Shown here: positions 34,843-44,793 of the stretch, piece by piece | Layout: each line of letters opens with the position of its first letter | Position numbering within the stretch: position 1 is the stretch's first letter | DNA from: Streptomyces rhizosphaerihabitans | GTDB lineage: Bacteria; Actinomycetota; Actinomycetes; Streptomycetales; Streptomycetaceae | Length of the DNA stretch: 64,000 bases | NCBI RefSeq assembly: GCF_025399795.1 | Contig: NZ_JAODTZ010000004.1 | Coordinates: forward strand, 1-64,000 | Reading direction: 5' to 3' | Program-made: the position numbers and the translations under genes | Notes under the pieces: model-generated | The model's database searches: none | What the model was told of the DNA's origin: nothing | Seen by the model: only the letters and a program-made list of their open reading frames with translations

Positions 34843-35738
34843 CGCGCGCTCCGTCGTTGCAGGGGCAGGTACACGGCCATGACCAGGCCCGCGATGAGGA
34901 CCATGTCGAGGCTGAGGGCGAGCGCCACGTTCTCCTGGCCGACCAGCACGTTGCCGGAGATGGCGTCGGCGATCTGCAGGGTGACCAGCGGCACCGCGCT
35001 GCCGACCATGGCGGCGGCGGTGGCGTACGCGGCGAAGGCGCTGCCGAAGAGGAGCACGAGTCCGCCGAGGAGCGAGGGCGCGAGGACGGGCAGCGCCACG
35101 TGCCGCCAGTACTGGACGGAGGTGGCGCCGTTGTTCTGCGCCGCCTCGCGCCACTGGGAGCGCAGGCCGTCGAGGGCGGGCGTGATGGTGAGGACCATGA
35201 GCGGGATCAGGAAGTACAGGTAGACGACGACCAGGCCCCAGAAGCTGTAGAGGTTCCAGCCCTTTTCAGTGAGGCTCAAGTGCCGTGTCAGCACACCGGA
35301 GTTGCCGAGGGTGGCGACGAAGGCGAAGGCCAGCGGGACGCCGCCGAAGTTGGCGAGGACCCCGGAGGCGGTGAGCACGGCCTCGCGCAGCGCGCGGAAG
35401 CGGGAGGTGACCACGGCCTGGGCGAGCGGCAGTCCGAGGACGGTCGCGAGGCCCGCGGCGACGGCGGACAGCTTGACGCTGCCGATCAGGGCGGTCAGGT
35501 AAGCGCCCTGGAAGGAGCCGGTCAGGTTGGCCGTGGTGTACGAACTGGCGCCGGTGGTCTGGTCCTTGACGGTGAAGGCGCCGTTGAGCATGGCGAGCGC
35601 GGGGACGCCGAAGGAGATCGCCACGAAGACGAGCAGCGGGAGGACGGCGAGCGGGCCGGTAGCGCGGCGGCGCCGCCGCTGCCGGTGGGCAGCGGCGGGC
35701 ACCACGTCGGCCGGGGCCTCGGTGAGAGCGGTGGTCAT
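34830..35738 (-). CDS. ABC transporter permease, first subunit
   Basis: A 302-residue permease has a polar, Arg-rich N-terminus (RQRRRRRATG) and about six helices. The EAA loop REAAQNNGATSVQYWRHVALPVLAPSL is near residue 205. Its ATG overlaps the stop of the binding-protein gene (ATGA). With the other permease it forms the membrane pore of the importer. Confidence 0.9.
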   Translation of the reverse strand: MTTALTEAPADVVPAAAHRQRRRRRATGPLAVLPLLVFVAISFGVPALAMLNGAFTVKDQTTGASSYTTANLTGSFQGAYLTALIGSVKLSAVAAGLATVLGLPLAQAVVTSRFRALREAVLTASGVLANFGGVPLAFAFVATLGNSGVLTRHLSLTEKGWNLYSFWGLVVVYLYFLIPLMVLTITPALDGLRSQWREAAQNNGATSVQYWRHVALPVLAPSLLGGLVLLFGSAFAAYATAAAMVGSAVPLVTLQIADAISGNVLVGQENVALALSLDMVLIAGLVMAVYLPLQRRSARWLA

Positions 35739-36892
35739 CCGGAGACGGCCTTGCCCCAGCCCTGGCCGAGCACGGTCTTGGCCTTGCTCTGCTGGGCCTC
35801 GGTCGGGAAGCTCGGGGTGCCCGAGACCGCGGGGAGCTTCGCGGCGGCGGCCTTGTCGAGCGTGCCGGCCTTCTCCAGCGCGGTCATCAGGGCCGGGCGG
35901 GCGTATCCCTTGAGCCAGAGGTTCTGGCCCTCGGCGCTGTAGAGGTACTCCTGCCACAGGCGGGCGGCCGCCGGGTGCGGGGCGTCCTTGTTGACGGCCT
36001 GGGAGTAGTACTGGGAGAACTGGCCGTCGGACGGCACGGAGACTTTCCAGTCGACGCCCTTGGACTTGAACTCGTCGGCGTAACCGGCGTTCAGGTAGTC
36101 CCAGTCGATGCTGATGGGCGTCTCGCCCTTCTCGACGGTGGCCGGGGTCGACTCGACGGGCGTGTAGTTGCCGTTCTTCTTCAGCTTGGCGAAGAAGTCG
36201 AGGCCGGGCTGGATGTCGTCGAAGGAGCCGCCGCTCGCCAGCGAGGCCGCGTACACACCGCCGAAGGCCGAACCGGACTTGGTGGGGTTGCCGTTGAGCG
36301 CGACCTGGCCCTTGTACTGCGGCTTGAGCAGGTCCTTGAAGGTCGTCGGGCACTCCTTGACCTTCTTGGCGTCGCAGCCGATGGAGATGTAGCCGCCGTA
36401 GTCGTTGTACCAGCGGCCCGCCGCGTCCTTCTGTCCCTCGGGGAGGTCACCGAAAGCGGTCACCTTGTACGGGGCGAGCAGCCCCTGCTGGGCCGCGCTC
36501 AGCGCGAAGGAGCTGCCGAGGTCGAGGACGTCGGGGGCCCGGTCCTGGCCCTTGCGCGAGGTGACGGCGTTGATCTCGTCCTGACTGGAGCCGTCCGGGC
36601 TCTCGACGTCGATCTTGATGCCGTACTTCTTGGTGAAGCCGTCTATGAGGGCGCCGTAGTTGGCCCAGTCGCGGGGAAGGGCGATCGCGTGCAGCGTGCC
36701 CTCCTTCTTGGCCGCCTCGACCAGGGCGTCGAGACCGCCGAAGTCCGCGGCGGAGGTCGCGGTGGCCGCGCTCTTGCCGTCGGCGGTGGTCGCCTTGTCG
36801 TCGGGTGCGGCGCCGCAGGCGCTCAGGGTGAGGGCTGCGGCGACGGCGAGGCCGCCGGTGAGGAGGGCGGTCCTCGGCAGGAACACGGTCAC
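35735..36892 (-). CDS. ABC transporter substrate-binding lipoprotein
   Basis: A 385-residue lipoprotein with the lipobox LTLSAC (acylated Cys near residue 26) and a family-1 periplasmic-binding fold. It resembles the PotD/2-aminoethylphosphonate/iron group (EGTLHAIALPRDWANYGALIDGFTKKYG). A phosphonate or organophosphate ligand is suggested by the HAD/EEP phosphatase gene downstream but is not shown by the sequence; iron or polyamine remain possible. GTG 36892 (or 36886) is chosen because GGAG lies just upstream. It is the first gene of the operon, divergent from a GntR regulator. Confidence 0.85.
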   Translation of the reverse strand: MTVFLPRTALLTGGLAVAAALTLSACGAAPDDKATTADGKSAATATSAADFGGLDALVEAAKKEGTLHAIALPRDWANYGALIDGFTKKYGIKIDVESPDGSSQDEINAVTSRKGQDRAPDVLDLGSSFALSAAQQGLLAPYKVTAFGDLPEGQKDAAGRWYNDYGGYISIGCDAKKVKECPTTFKDLLKPQYKGQVALNGNPTKSGSAFGGVYAASLASGGSFDDIQPGLDFFAKLKKNGNYTPVESTPATVEKGETPISIDWDYLNAGYADEFKSKGVDWKVSVPSDGQFSQYYSQAVNKDAPHPAAARLWQEYLYSAEGQNLWLKGYARPALMTALEKAGTLDKAAAAKLPAVSGTPSFPTEAQQSKAKTVLGQGWGKAVSG

Positions 36893-36933
36893 GGTCTCTC
36901 CAGGGTGACGCACGAGGGTGGGGTGGGACGGAG

Positions 36934-36951
36934 AACTTGTCTGAACAAGTT
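36934..36951. promoter_or_regulatory. GntR-type operator palindrome
   Basis: AACTTGT and ACAAGTT form perfect 7-base arms around CTGA. It sits 42 bases upstream of the binding-protein start, in the 211-base gap shared with the divergent GntR gene. The spacing and CTTGT...ACAAG core fit a dimeric GntR/HutC repressor site. Confidence 0.55.
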
Positions 36952-37103
36952 GGCCCCAGTAGGCCCGCCGATGGTGTCTTGTTCGTAAACTTTGGTGAAA
37001 CCGTGACCCCTTGTTCCCTGCACAATCCCGGCCGACGGGGATCCCCGTCCGATGTCGATTAGGCTGATCACGCTGTGCACAGCGGTCGAATCAGAGGGGA
37101 AGA

Positions 37104-37844
37104 ATGGCGGCGCGACACGAGGAGATCGCCGAGGAGCTGCGGCGGGCGATCGACCGCGAGGAGTACACCGTGGGCAGTCTGCTGCCGGCGGAGACCGACC
37201 TCGCGGCCCACTACGGCGTCTCGCGCGGCACGGTCCGCCAGGCCGTCGCGGCCCTGACCGCCGAGGGGCTCATCGGCTCACGCCAGGGCGCCCGCCGCGT
37301 CGTCCTCGCCGGCCGCCGCAGCCAGAGCTTCGCCGAACTGCGCAGCTTCGCCCAGTGGGCGCGCGCGATGGGGCGCGAAGCGACGGGACACGTGGTGGCG
37401 CAGGATTACCGCCCGGCGGCGGCGGAGGACGCCGTCCGTCTCCAACTGCGGGAGAAGACACCGGTGCTGCACGTGCTGCGGGTGCGCGGACTGGACGGTG
37501 AACCGGTCCTGCTGGAGCGCACCGTGTACGCGGACTGGATCTCCCCCGCCGTGGCGGCGATCGAGCCCGGGTGCCCCTCCGTCACCCAGCGGCTCTTCGA
37601 GGACACCGGCCTGGTCTTCGCGTACGGCGAGCACGTCATCGACGCCGTCGCGGCGGGCGCCCAGGACGCCGACCTCCTCGGAGTCCGCCGCACCAGCCCC
37701 CTGCTGCGCGTCCGCCGCGTCACCACCACCCGTGAAGGCCGCCCGGTGGAATGGTCCGACGACCGCTACCGCTCGGACGCCGTGAGCTTCAGCGTCCACA
37801 ACTCCATCGGCAACAACGCCCTGGCAAGAAAGACGGCGGAGTAG
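37104..37844 (+). CDS. GntR-family (HutC/UTRA) regulator
   Basis: This 246-residue regulator has an N-terminal winged HTH (about 5-70; AHYGVSRGTVRQAVAALTAEGLI) and a UTRA ligand-binding domain (about 85-235). The UTRA class includes PhnF-type regulators of phosphonate genes, which fits the ABC operon on the other side. It probably represses that operon through the palindrome at 36934-36951 and releases it when ligand binds. The ATG follows GAGGGGAAG. Confidence 0.9.
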   Translation: MAARHEEIAEELRRAIDREEYTVGSLLPAETDLAAHYGVSRGTVRQAVAALTAEGLIGSRQGARRVVLAGRRSQSFAELRSFAQWARAMGREATGHVVAQDYRPAAAEDAVRLQLREKTPVLHVLRVRGLDGEPVLLERTVYADWISPAVAAIEPGCPSVTQRLFEDTGLVFAYGEHVIDAVAAGAQDADLLGVRRTSPLLRVRRVTTTREGRPVEWSDDRYRSDAVSFSVHNSIGNNALARKTAE

Positions 37845-37885
37845 CCATCAGGTGACGGCCCTTATCGAGCACCGGACGCCGAACG

Positions 37886-37940
37886 GGCGGACGCCGGACG
37901 GGCGGGCGGACGGACGGACGGACGGGCGCGGACGGACGCC
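37886..37940. repeat. CGGA/GGAC tetranucleotide repeat tract
   Basis: The stretch reads as interrupted GGACGGAC/GGGCGGAC units (for example CGGACGGACGGACGGACGGG). It lies in the convergent gap between the GntR and Lrp genes and has no coding sign. Confidence 0.7.
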
Positions 37941-37962
37941 GAGCGAGAGGGCGGGCGCCGCA

Positions 37963-38066
37963 GCGCCCCGTCAGGGGCGCGGGGAACTGCGCGCCCAGCC
38001 CCCACGAGCCCGCAGCCGCCCAGAGGCGGATCCCCCACCCCCGGGGCGCACCAGCCCTTATGGGGG
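37963..38066. repeat. Common Streptomyces intergenic repeat with hairpin
   Basis: GCGCCCC and GGGGCGC make a 7-bp stem with a GTCA loop (37963-37980), followed by GGGGAACTGCGCGCCCAGCC. From memory, the GGGGCGCGGGGAACTGCGCG block is scattered in many copies between genes of Streptomyces genomes. Here it also serves as a terminator candidate for the GntR gene. Confidence 0.6.
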
Positions 38067-38072
38067 CGCCGA

Positions 38073-38525
38073 CTACGTAGGCGACCCCGAGGAAAACCTC
38101 CGCAGCAGCGGCGAAAGCACCAGCACGGACTTCGTCCGCTCCACGAACGGCTCCCCCGCGATCCGCTCGAGGACCCGCTCGAAGTGCCGCATGTCCGAGG
38201 CGAAGACCTGTACCACCGCGTCCGCCTCCCCGGTGACGGTGGAGGCGGCCACGACTTCCTGATAGCGCTCCAGACCGCGCTGGATGGTCTCCGGCGAGGT
38301 GTTCCGCCGGCAGTAGATCTCGACGAAGCCCTCCGTCTCCCAGCCGAGCGCCGCCGGGTCCACCCGTACGGTGAACCCGGTGATGGCCCCGGTGGCCCGC
38401 AGCCGGTCGACGCGCCGCTTCACGGCGGGCGCGGACAGGCCGACCAGTTGCCCGATGTCCGCGTAGGAGCGGCGGGCATCCTCGGCGAGGGCGTGCACGA
38501 TGCGTTCGTCGAGATCGTTCAGCAC
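38073..38525 (-). CDS. Lrp/AsnC-family regulator
   Basis: A 150-residue feast/famine regulator: an N-terminal HTH (LDERIVHALAEDARRSYADIGQLVGLSAPAVKRRVDRLRATG) and a C-terminal RAM domain that binds an amino acid effector. It lies 30 bases after the amino acid permease gene and probably shares its transcript. A phased TTGCG array ahead of that permease, with one perfect CGCAA-N5-TTGCG palindrome, is its most likely target. Confidence 0.92.
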   Translation of the reverse strand: MLNDLDERIVHALAEDARRSYADIGQLVGLSAPAVKRRVDRLRATGAITGFTVRVDPAALGWETEGFVEIYCRRNTSPETIQRGLERYQEVVAASTVTGEADAVVQVFASDMRHFERVLERIAGEPFVERTKSVLVLSPLLRRFSSGSPT

Positions 38526-38555
38526 TGCGGGTGGTTCACTTTTCTGCGAGGGTTT

Positions 38556-40037
38556 CTACGGTTGCTCGGCGACGGGTTCCACGGTCGCCATCCGGGACCT
38601 GCGGTAGCCGTAACTGAAGTAGAACACGAGCCCGACAGCCATCCAGACGCCGAAGACGACCCAGGTGACGGCGGAGAGACTGGCCATCATCCACACGCAC
38701 AGCAGGAAGCCGATCGCGGGCAGCACCGGCGCGAGCGGAACCCGGAAAGTGCGGCGCATGGCCGGGCGCGTCCTGCGCAGCACGACGACGGCGACATTGA
38801 CCAGCCCGAAGGCGAAGAGCGTGCCGATGCTGGTGGCGTCGGCGAGCTGGCCGAGCGGGATCGCGGCGGCGAGGACACCGCAGAACAGCGAGACGATGAC
38901 CGTGTTGGCGCGGGGCGTGCCGGTCTTCGGGTGGACCTTGGCGAACACCTTGGGCACCAGGCCGTCCCGGCCCATCGCGAACAGGATGCGGGTCTGGCCG
39001 TAGAGCACGGTCAGCACGACACTCGCGATGGCGATGACCGCGCAGGCGGCCAGCAACGTGCCCCAGAAGGTCTGCCCGGTGACGTCCTTCATGATCCCGG
39101 CGAGCGCGGCCTCCGAGTCGTTGAACTGCCGCCAGGGCTTCGCGCCGACGGCGACAGCGGCGACGAGGACGTACAGGGCGGTCACGATGACCAGCGAGAG
39201 CATGATCGCGCGCGGCAGGTCGCGCTGGGGGTCCTTGGCCTCCTCACCGGCGGTGGAGGCGGCGTCGAAGCCGATGTAGGAGAAGAACAGGGTGGCGCCG
39301 GCGGCGCTGACGCCCGCCATGCCGAGGGGCATGAAGTGGTCGTAGTTGCCGGAGCGGAAGCCCTGGACGCCGATCGCGCAGAACAGCACCAGCGCGGCGA
39401 TCTTCACGGCCACCATGATGGTGTTGGCGCGCGCCGACTCCCGCGCTCCGCCGAGCAGGAACGCCATCGCGAGCATCACCACGATGAGCGCGGGCAGGTT
39501 GAAGATGCCCCCGTCACCGGGCGGCGCGGACAGTGCGTCCGGGATGGTGACGCCGATGGTGCCGTCGAGCAGTTCGTTCAGGTACTCGCCCCAGCCGACC
39601 GCGACGGCCGCGACCGAGACGCCGTACTCCAGGACCAGGCACCAGCCGCAGATCCAGGCGATGAGCTCGCCCATCGTTGCGTACGCGTACGAGTACGAGG
39701 ATCCGGCGACCGGGATGGTGCCGGCCAGTTCGGCGTAGGAGAGGGCGGAGAAGAGCGCCGTGAGACCGGCGATCACGAAGGACAGGGTGACCGCGGGCCC
39801 GGCCTTGGGGACGGCCTGGCCGAGGACGACGAAGATGCCGGTGCCGAGCGTGGCACCGATGCTGATCATGGTGAGCTGCCACAGGCCGAGGGAGCGCCGC
39901 AGCGAGCCCCCCTCGCCCTGGCCACCCTCCTCCACCAGGCGTTCCACCGGCTTGCGGCGCATGAGACGCGCGCCGACCCCCGGGGACGGTGGGGCGGACG
40001 TGGGTGGGGACTGCGGGGGTGCGCCTTGGTCGAGCAC
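38556..40037 (-). CDS. Cationic amino acid transporter-type APC permease
   Basis: This 493-residue membrane protein belongs to the CAT branch of the APC superfamily (YfnA/CtrA-like). It has about twelve to fourteen helices. The first has the family motif SIGATLGTGIFVVLG, and FFSYIGFDAASTAGEE lies near the middle. A cationic or bulky amino acid is the likely substrate; lysine would fit the DavBA-like pair that shares operator motifs, but this is inference. AAGGAG lies eight bases before the GTG. Confidence 0.9.
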   Translation of the reverse strand: MLDQGAPPQSPPTSAPPSPGVGARLMRRKPVERLVEEGGQGEGGSLRRSLGLWQLTMISIGATLGTGIFVVLGQAVPKAGPAVTLSFVIAGLTALFSALSYAELAGTIPVAGSSYSYAYATMGELIAWICGWCLVLEYGVSVAAVAVGWGEYLNELLDGTIGVTIPDALSAPPGDGGIFNLPALIVVMLAMAFLLGGARESARANTIMVAVKIAALVLFCAIGVQGFRSGNYDHFMPLGMAGVSAAGATLFFSYIGFDAASTAGEEAKDPQRDLPRAIMLSLVIVTALYVLVAAVAVGAKPWRQFNDSEAALAGIMKDVTGQTFWGTLLAACAVIAIASVVLTVLYGQTRILFAMGRDGLVPKVFAKVHPKTGTPRANTVIVSLFCGVLAAAIPLGQLADATSIGTLFAFGLVNVAVVVLRRTRPAMRRTFRVPLAPVLPAIGFLLCVWMMASLSAVTWVVFGVWMAVGLVFYFSYGYRRSRMATVEPVAEQP

Positions 40038-40185
40038 GCGCTGGCTCCTTCATCGCTGCCGGTCGAAGAGGACGGGAACCGGCGGCACCCCTGACAGGAG
40101 GGACCCACCGAGCGGGGTCCCCGCCACGCCTGTGTACAGCGCTTGACCCTATGAGTCCGGGCTTCACGGGCGTAATGCGGCAACC

Positions 40186-40262
40186 TTGCGCGTCTCCGCA
40201 AGATCGTTGCGTTCATCGCATTCCGGCGCATGTTCGTTGCGCGGGGCCTTTCGATGGTTGCG
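40186..40262. promoter_or_regulatory. Phased TTGCG array, predicted Lrp-family operator
   Basis: TTGCG begins at 40186, 40207, 40237 and 40258, spaced 21, 30 and 21 bases, so all lie on one face of the helix. CGCAAGATCGTTGCG at 40197-40211 is a perfect palindrome with a 5-base centre. It lies 149-225 bases before the permease start. Multi-site, phased binding is characteristic of Lrp proteins. Confidence 0.55.
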
Positions 40263-40370
40263 CGAGGCGCCTTTTCGCTGACGGAGCGGCCCTTCGAACA
40301 TCCCGTCCGACAGGGCGTCAGTTCCCCTCACGGGGGCGCCCGTCCGCCCCCTCCGCCTGCTCGGGACACG

Positions 40371-40411
40371 CGTACGGCCCCTGCTCCCGGGAGGGGAACA
40401 GAGGCCGTACG
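40371..40411 (-). terminator. Terminator after guaB1
   Basis: A 9-bp outer stem (CGTACGGCC with GGCCGTACG) encloses a further CTCCCGGGAG-type inner hairpin, 17 bases after the guaB1 stop. Confidence 0.75.
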
Positions 40412-40427
40412 GGGAAACAGGGGCGGG

Positions 40428-41912
<1,485 letters not shown>

Positions 41913-41977
41913 TCAGCCAGGGGGAAGAGCACGTACTTCATTGTCCCATGACAGCCCCCGTGCGGTCCCCGGACGGA

Positions 41978-42355
41978 TCATCCAGGCTGGTCAGGGGGCA
42001 ATTGGTCGGATCCTCCAAGGATGAGGACGACCGACAGGGTGGCGTCGAACTGCTGGTAGTGGCCGGAGGCCGACTGGAGGACCTCCTGGGCGGTCTCCCA
42101 CTCGTCGGGCCGCGTCCGCGCGTAGGGGCGCCAGCCGGTCACCACGAGCAGCCTGCCCGGACTGGCCGGTCCCCAGTCGGGGTCGCCGAGGACGTCGGCG
42201 AGCGCGTCCCAGTTCCGCCCGAACCACTCCGGCAGGTCGAGGGCGCGGACACAGCGCTCCATGAACCCGGGCTTGTCGAGAACCCCGGTGAGATCGAGCT
42301 CGGTGACCTGCCACCCGGCCGAGCGGCACACCTCCGCGAGCGGACCGTGCGTCAT
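41978..42355 (-). CDS. Barstar-family ribonuclease inhibitor
   Basis: A 125-residue barstar homologue with the conserved helix region LPEWFGRNWDALADVLGD (about 42-59) that plugs a guanyl-specific RNase active site. It is acidic and cytosolic. Its ATG overlaps the stop of the RNase gene (ATGA), so inhibitor and enzyme are made together; the inhibitor would protect the cell from RNase that is not exported. Confidence 0.9.
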   Translation of the reverse strand: MTHGPLAEVCRSAGWQVTELDLTGVLDKPGFMERCVRALDLPEWFGRNWDALADVLGDPDWGPASPGRLLVVTGWRPYARTRPDEWETAQEVLQSASGHYQQFDATLSVVLILGGSDQLPPDQPG

Positions 42356-42798
42356 CTCAGCACCGCCTTGAACGAGTTGTAGTGATCGTCGGTGTAGAAG
42401 ATCTCCCCGTGCTGTCCGGCGACGATGCGCCGGGCCCCCCGGTCGCGTTCGCCCGGGGTCCGCACCGTGTACTCGTGGTAGTACCCCCTGGCGTGCCCCG
42501 GCAGTTCCCGCTCGAAGTTGCCGAAGACGGCGCCGTCCTTGGCGTACGGGAAGGGGCCGCCCCGGTCGATGAGGACGAGGGTCGCCCGCGCTTCGGCGGG
42601 GAGCGCGGCCGCGGGGACGACCGGCAGGCCACCGGCCCAGGACGGGACCGCCGTGGCACCGCTCGCGGCCGTGGCCGCGGGGTCGCCCGAGCCGGTGGTG
42701 CCCGTGGACGAGCAGCCCGTCAGCAGGACCGTCAGACAGACCAGCAGTCCGGCGAACAGGCGGCCCGCGAACGCGCGGGGGGACGGCCGCAGCAGCAT
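42352..42798 (-). CDS. Lipoprotein guanyl-specific ribonuclease (RNase Sa-like)
   Basis: A 148-residue exported RNase of the N1/T1/Sa family. The signal sequence ends in the lipobox LLTGC (acylated C29). A Ser/Thr/Ala linker follows, then a catalytic domain from about 55 very like RNase Sa: GPFPY, GYYHEYTV and DDHY are shared. The catalytic residues fit E96 (VFGNFEREL), R123/R124 (RGARRIV) and H139. The disulfide cysteines of RNase Sa are missing. Unlike secreted RNase Sa, it should stay on the outer face of the membrane. The barstar gene follows with a 4-base overlap. Confidence 0.9.
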   Translation of the reverse strand: MLLRPSPRAFAGRLFAGLLVCLTVLLTGCSSTGTTGSGDPAATAASGATAVPSWAGGLPVVPAAALPAEARATLVLIDRGGPFPYAKDGAVFGNFERELPGHARGYYHEYTVRTPGERDRGARRIVAGQHGEIFYTDDHYNSFKAVLR

Positions 42799-42850
42799 GA
42801 CGTCGATGCTGCCACGGCCGTCCCCCCGCGGCGCGCGCTGGGTGTCGACC

Positions 42851-43870
42851 TCAGGGCCCGTCCGGGTCCGCCCGGTTCAGCGCCGGACGCGGGGGCGGTC
42901 CCGCCGTCATCAGCGCGTCCGCGGCCGAGGTGTCCGTCACCAGGCTGGTGACGAGCCCGGACCGCAGCACCGCGTCGATGGCGGCCGCCTTGCGCTGACC
43001 GCCCGCTATGGCGACGACCTCGGGGATACGGCGCAGCCGGTCGGCCTCGACCGTGATGCAGCGCTCGCCCAGGTCACGCCCGACCCGCCGGCCCTCGGCG
43101 TCGAAGAGGTGCGCGGACATCTCGGCGGCGACACCGAGGGACGCGTAGTGGGCGCGCTCCTCGTCGCTGAGCATGTCGTGCACCGTGGAGATGCCGGGCT
43201 CCCAGGAGCCGATGGAGACGCAGGCGACCGTCACCTTGTCGAAGTACTCGAAGGCGCGGGCGATCCCCGTCTGGTTGCGCAGCGCCGCCGCGGTGGCCGC
43301 GTCGGGCAGCAGCATCGGCGCGTAGATGGGGTGGGCGTCGCCGCCCGACACCTGCGCGGCGCGCCGGACCGCCTCGACGGAGCCGCGTTCGGCGGTCCCG
43401 GCGTCGTACACGCCCGTCAGCTGCACCACGGTGCACGGCGGGAGCCGGTCCAGCGCCGCCGCCATGTGGATCGTGGAGCGGCCCCAGGCGAGGCCGAGCA
43501 CATCGCCCTCGTTGACGAGCTCGCCGAGCAGGTCGGCGGCCACCTCACCGAGGTTCTCCGGGTCGGGCGACTCCTCGGCCTCGGCCGGGGACTCGACGAC
43601 CACGGCATGCCGCAGACCGTAGCGGGCACGCAGCGCGTCCGAGCGCTCCGCGTCCAGCTCGGCGGGGACGCGGATCTCGATCCTCACGAGATCCCGTTCG
43701 AGAGCGGTCTCCAGGACCCGGGCCACCTTGAAGCGGCTGACGCCGAACTCCTCGGCGATCTGGATCTTGGATTTGCCCTCTAGGTAGAAGCGGCGGGCCA
43801 TGGCCGCCGCCTGGACCAGCTCAGCGGGTCCCATCCGCATGGCTGACCGGCCCGCCGACATACCCGACAC
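42851..43870 (-). CDS. SorC/DeoR-type sugar-binding transcriptional regulator
   Basis: This 339-residue regulator has an HTH at about 15-60 (KSKIQIAEEFGVSRFKVARVLETA) and a C-terminal sugar-phosphate-binding domain (about 65-330) of the SorC family. It likely senses a sugar phosphate. rpe lies directly upstream in the same direction, which suggests the pentose phosphate pathway. GTG 43870 has GAGGAG seven bases upstream; the sequence before it is not conserved-looking. Confidence 0.88.
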   Translation of the reverse strand: MSGMSAGRSAMRMGPAELVQAAAMARRFYLEGKSKIQIAEEFGVSRFKVARVLETALERDLVRIEIRVPAELDAERSDALRARYGLRHAVVVESPAEAEESPDPENLGEVAADLLGELVNEGDVLGLAWGRSTIHMAAALDRLPPCTVVQLTGVYDAGTAERGSVEAVRRAAQVSGGDAHPIYAPMLLPDAATAAALRNQTGIARAFEYFDKVTVACVSIGSWEPGISTVHDMLSDEERAHYASLGVAAEMSAHLFDAEGRRVGRDLGERCITVEADRLRRIPEVVAIAGGQRKAAAIDAVLRSGLVTSLVTDTSAADALMTAGPPPRPALNRADPDGP

Positions 43871-43972
43871 GGCGATCTCCTCACTTCTGTTCACACTCTG
43901 GATTCGCCGTTCATCCTTGCAGATCCGGCGCACTTGATCCGCCCTGATGGGCGGCGTTCACGTTCCCTTGGC

Positions 43973-44659
43973 TCAGTGGTCGCACGCCCAGGATGCATGG
44001 GCCGTCGCCTCCTGTGCCTGGGTGCGCAGTGCACGTACCGCCTGGGCCGGGTCCGCCGCCCCGTACACCGCCGAACCGGCGACGAACACGTCGGCGCCCG
44101 CCTCCGCGCACCGCTCGATGGTCGACGCCGAGACACCGCCGTCGACCTGGAGCCACAGTTCCAGGCCGTGCTTGCTGATCAACTCGCGCGTGCGGCGGAT
44201 CTTGGGGAGCATGATGTCAAGAAAAGCCTGGCCGCCAAATCCGGGTTCGACCGTCATGATCAGCAGCATGTCGAGCTCGGGCAGCAGATCCTCGTACGGC
44301 TCGATGGGGGTCGCGGGCTTGAGTGCCATGGAGGCGCGAGCGCCCATGGCCCGGATCTCACGGGCCAGCCGGACGGGCGCGGCGGCCGCCTCCACGTGGA
44401 AGGTGACGGAGCCGGCACCGGCTTCCACGTACTGGGGCGCCCACCGATCGGCGTCCTCGATCATCAGATGGCAGTCCAGCGGAGTGTCCGTCGCACGGGC
44501 CAAAGACTCTACGACCGGCACCCCGAGCGTGAGGTTCGGTACGAAATGGTTGTCCATGACGTCGACATGGAGCCAGTCCGCGCCTTCCACCGCCTTTGCC
44601 TCCTCGGCAAGACGGGCGAAGTCGGCGGACAGGATGCTGGGGTTGATCTGCACGGCCAT
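43973..44659 (-). CDS. rpe: Ribulose-phosphate 3-epimerase
   Basis: Rpe interconverts ribulose 5-phosphate and xylulose 5-phosphate in the pentose phosphate pathway. The 228-residue TIM barrel shows all landmarks: [22 protein letters not shown] (metal and catalytic Asp), [18 protein letters not shown] and QVDGGVS. The ATG at 44659 is where the family begins. It is divergent from the MMPL exporter, 134 bases away. Confidence 0.96.
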   Translation of the reverse strand: MAVQINPSILSADFARLAEEAKAVEGADWLHVDVMDNHFVPNLTLGVPVVESLARATDTPLDCHLMIEDADRWAPQYVEAGAGSVTFHVEAAAAPVRLAREIRAMGARASMALKPATPIEPYEDLLPELDMLLIMTVEPGFGGQAFLDIMLPKIRRTRELISKHGLELWLQVDGGVSASTIERCAEAGADVFVAGSAVYGAADPAQAVRALRTQAQEATAHASWACDH

Positions 44660-44793
44660 GCCCCAAGACTGCCATGCCCCGGGCCGGTTGCCCGCCCCGG
44701 TCCGGACCTGGGTTGTTCCGCGGATGTCCTGCGACGGTCCGGCATGCCATGCTGGGCGGCCCAGCGGCGCTGCGTCCGACCTCGGGGGTGGGC

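Larger units (their letters stand above)
40038..40427. other. Regulatory gap upstream of the permease-Lrp unit
   Basis: There is no gene in these 390 bases. From left to right it holds a -10-like TAGGGT on the minus strand (40146-40151), the TTGCG operator array (40186-40262) and the guaB1 terminator (40371-40411). Confidence 0.6.
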
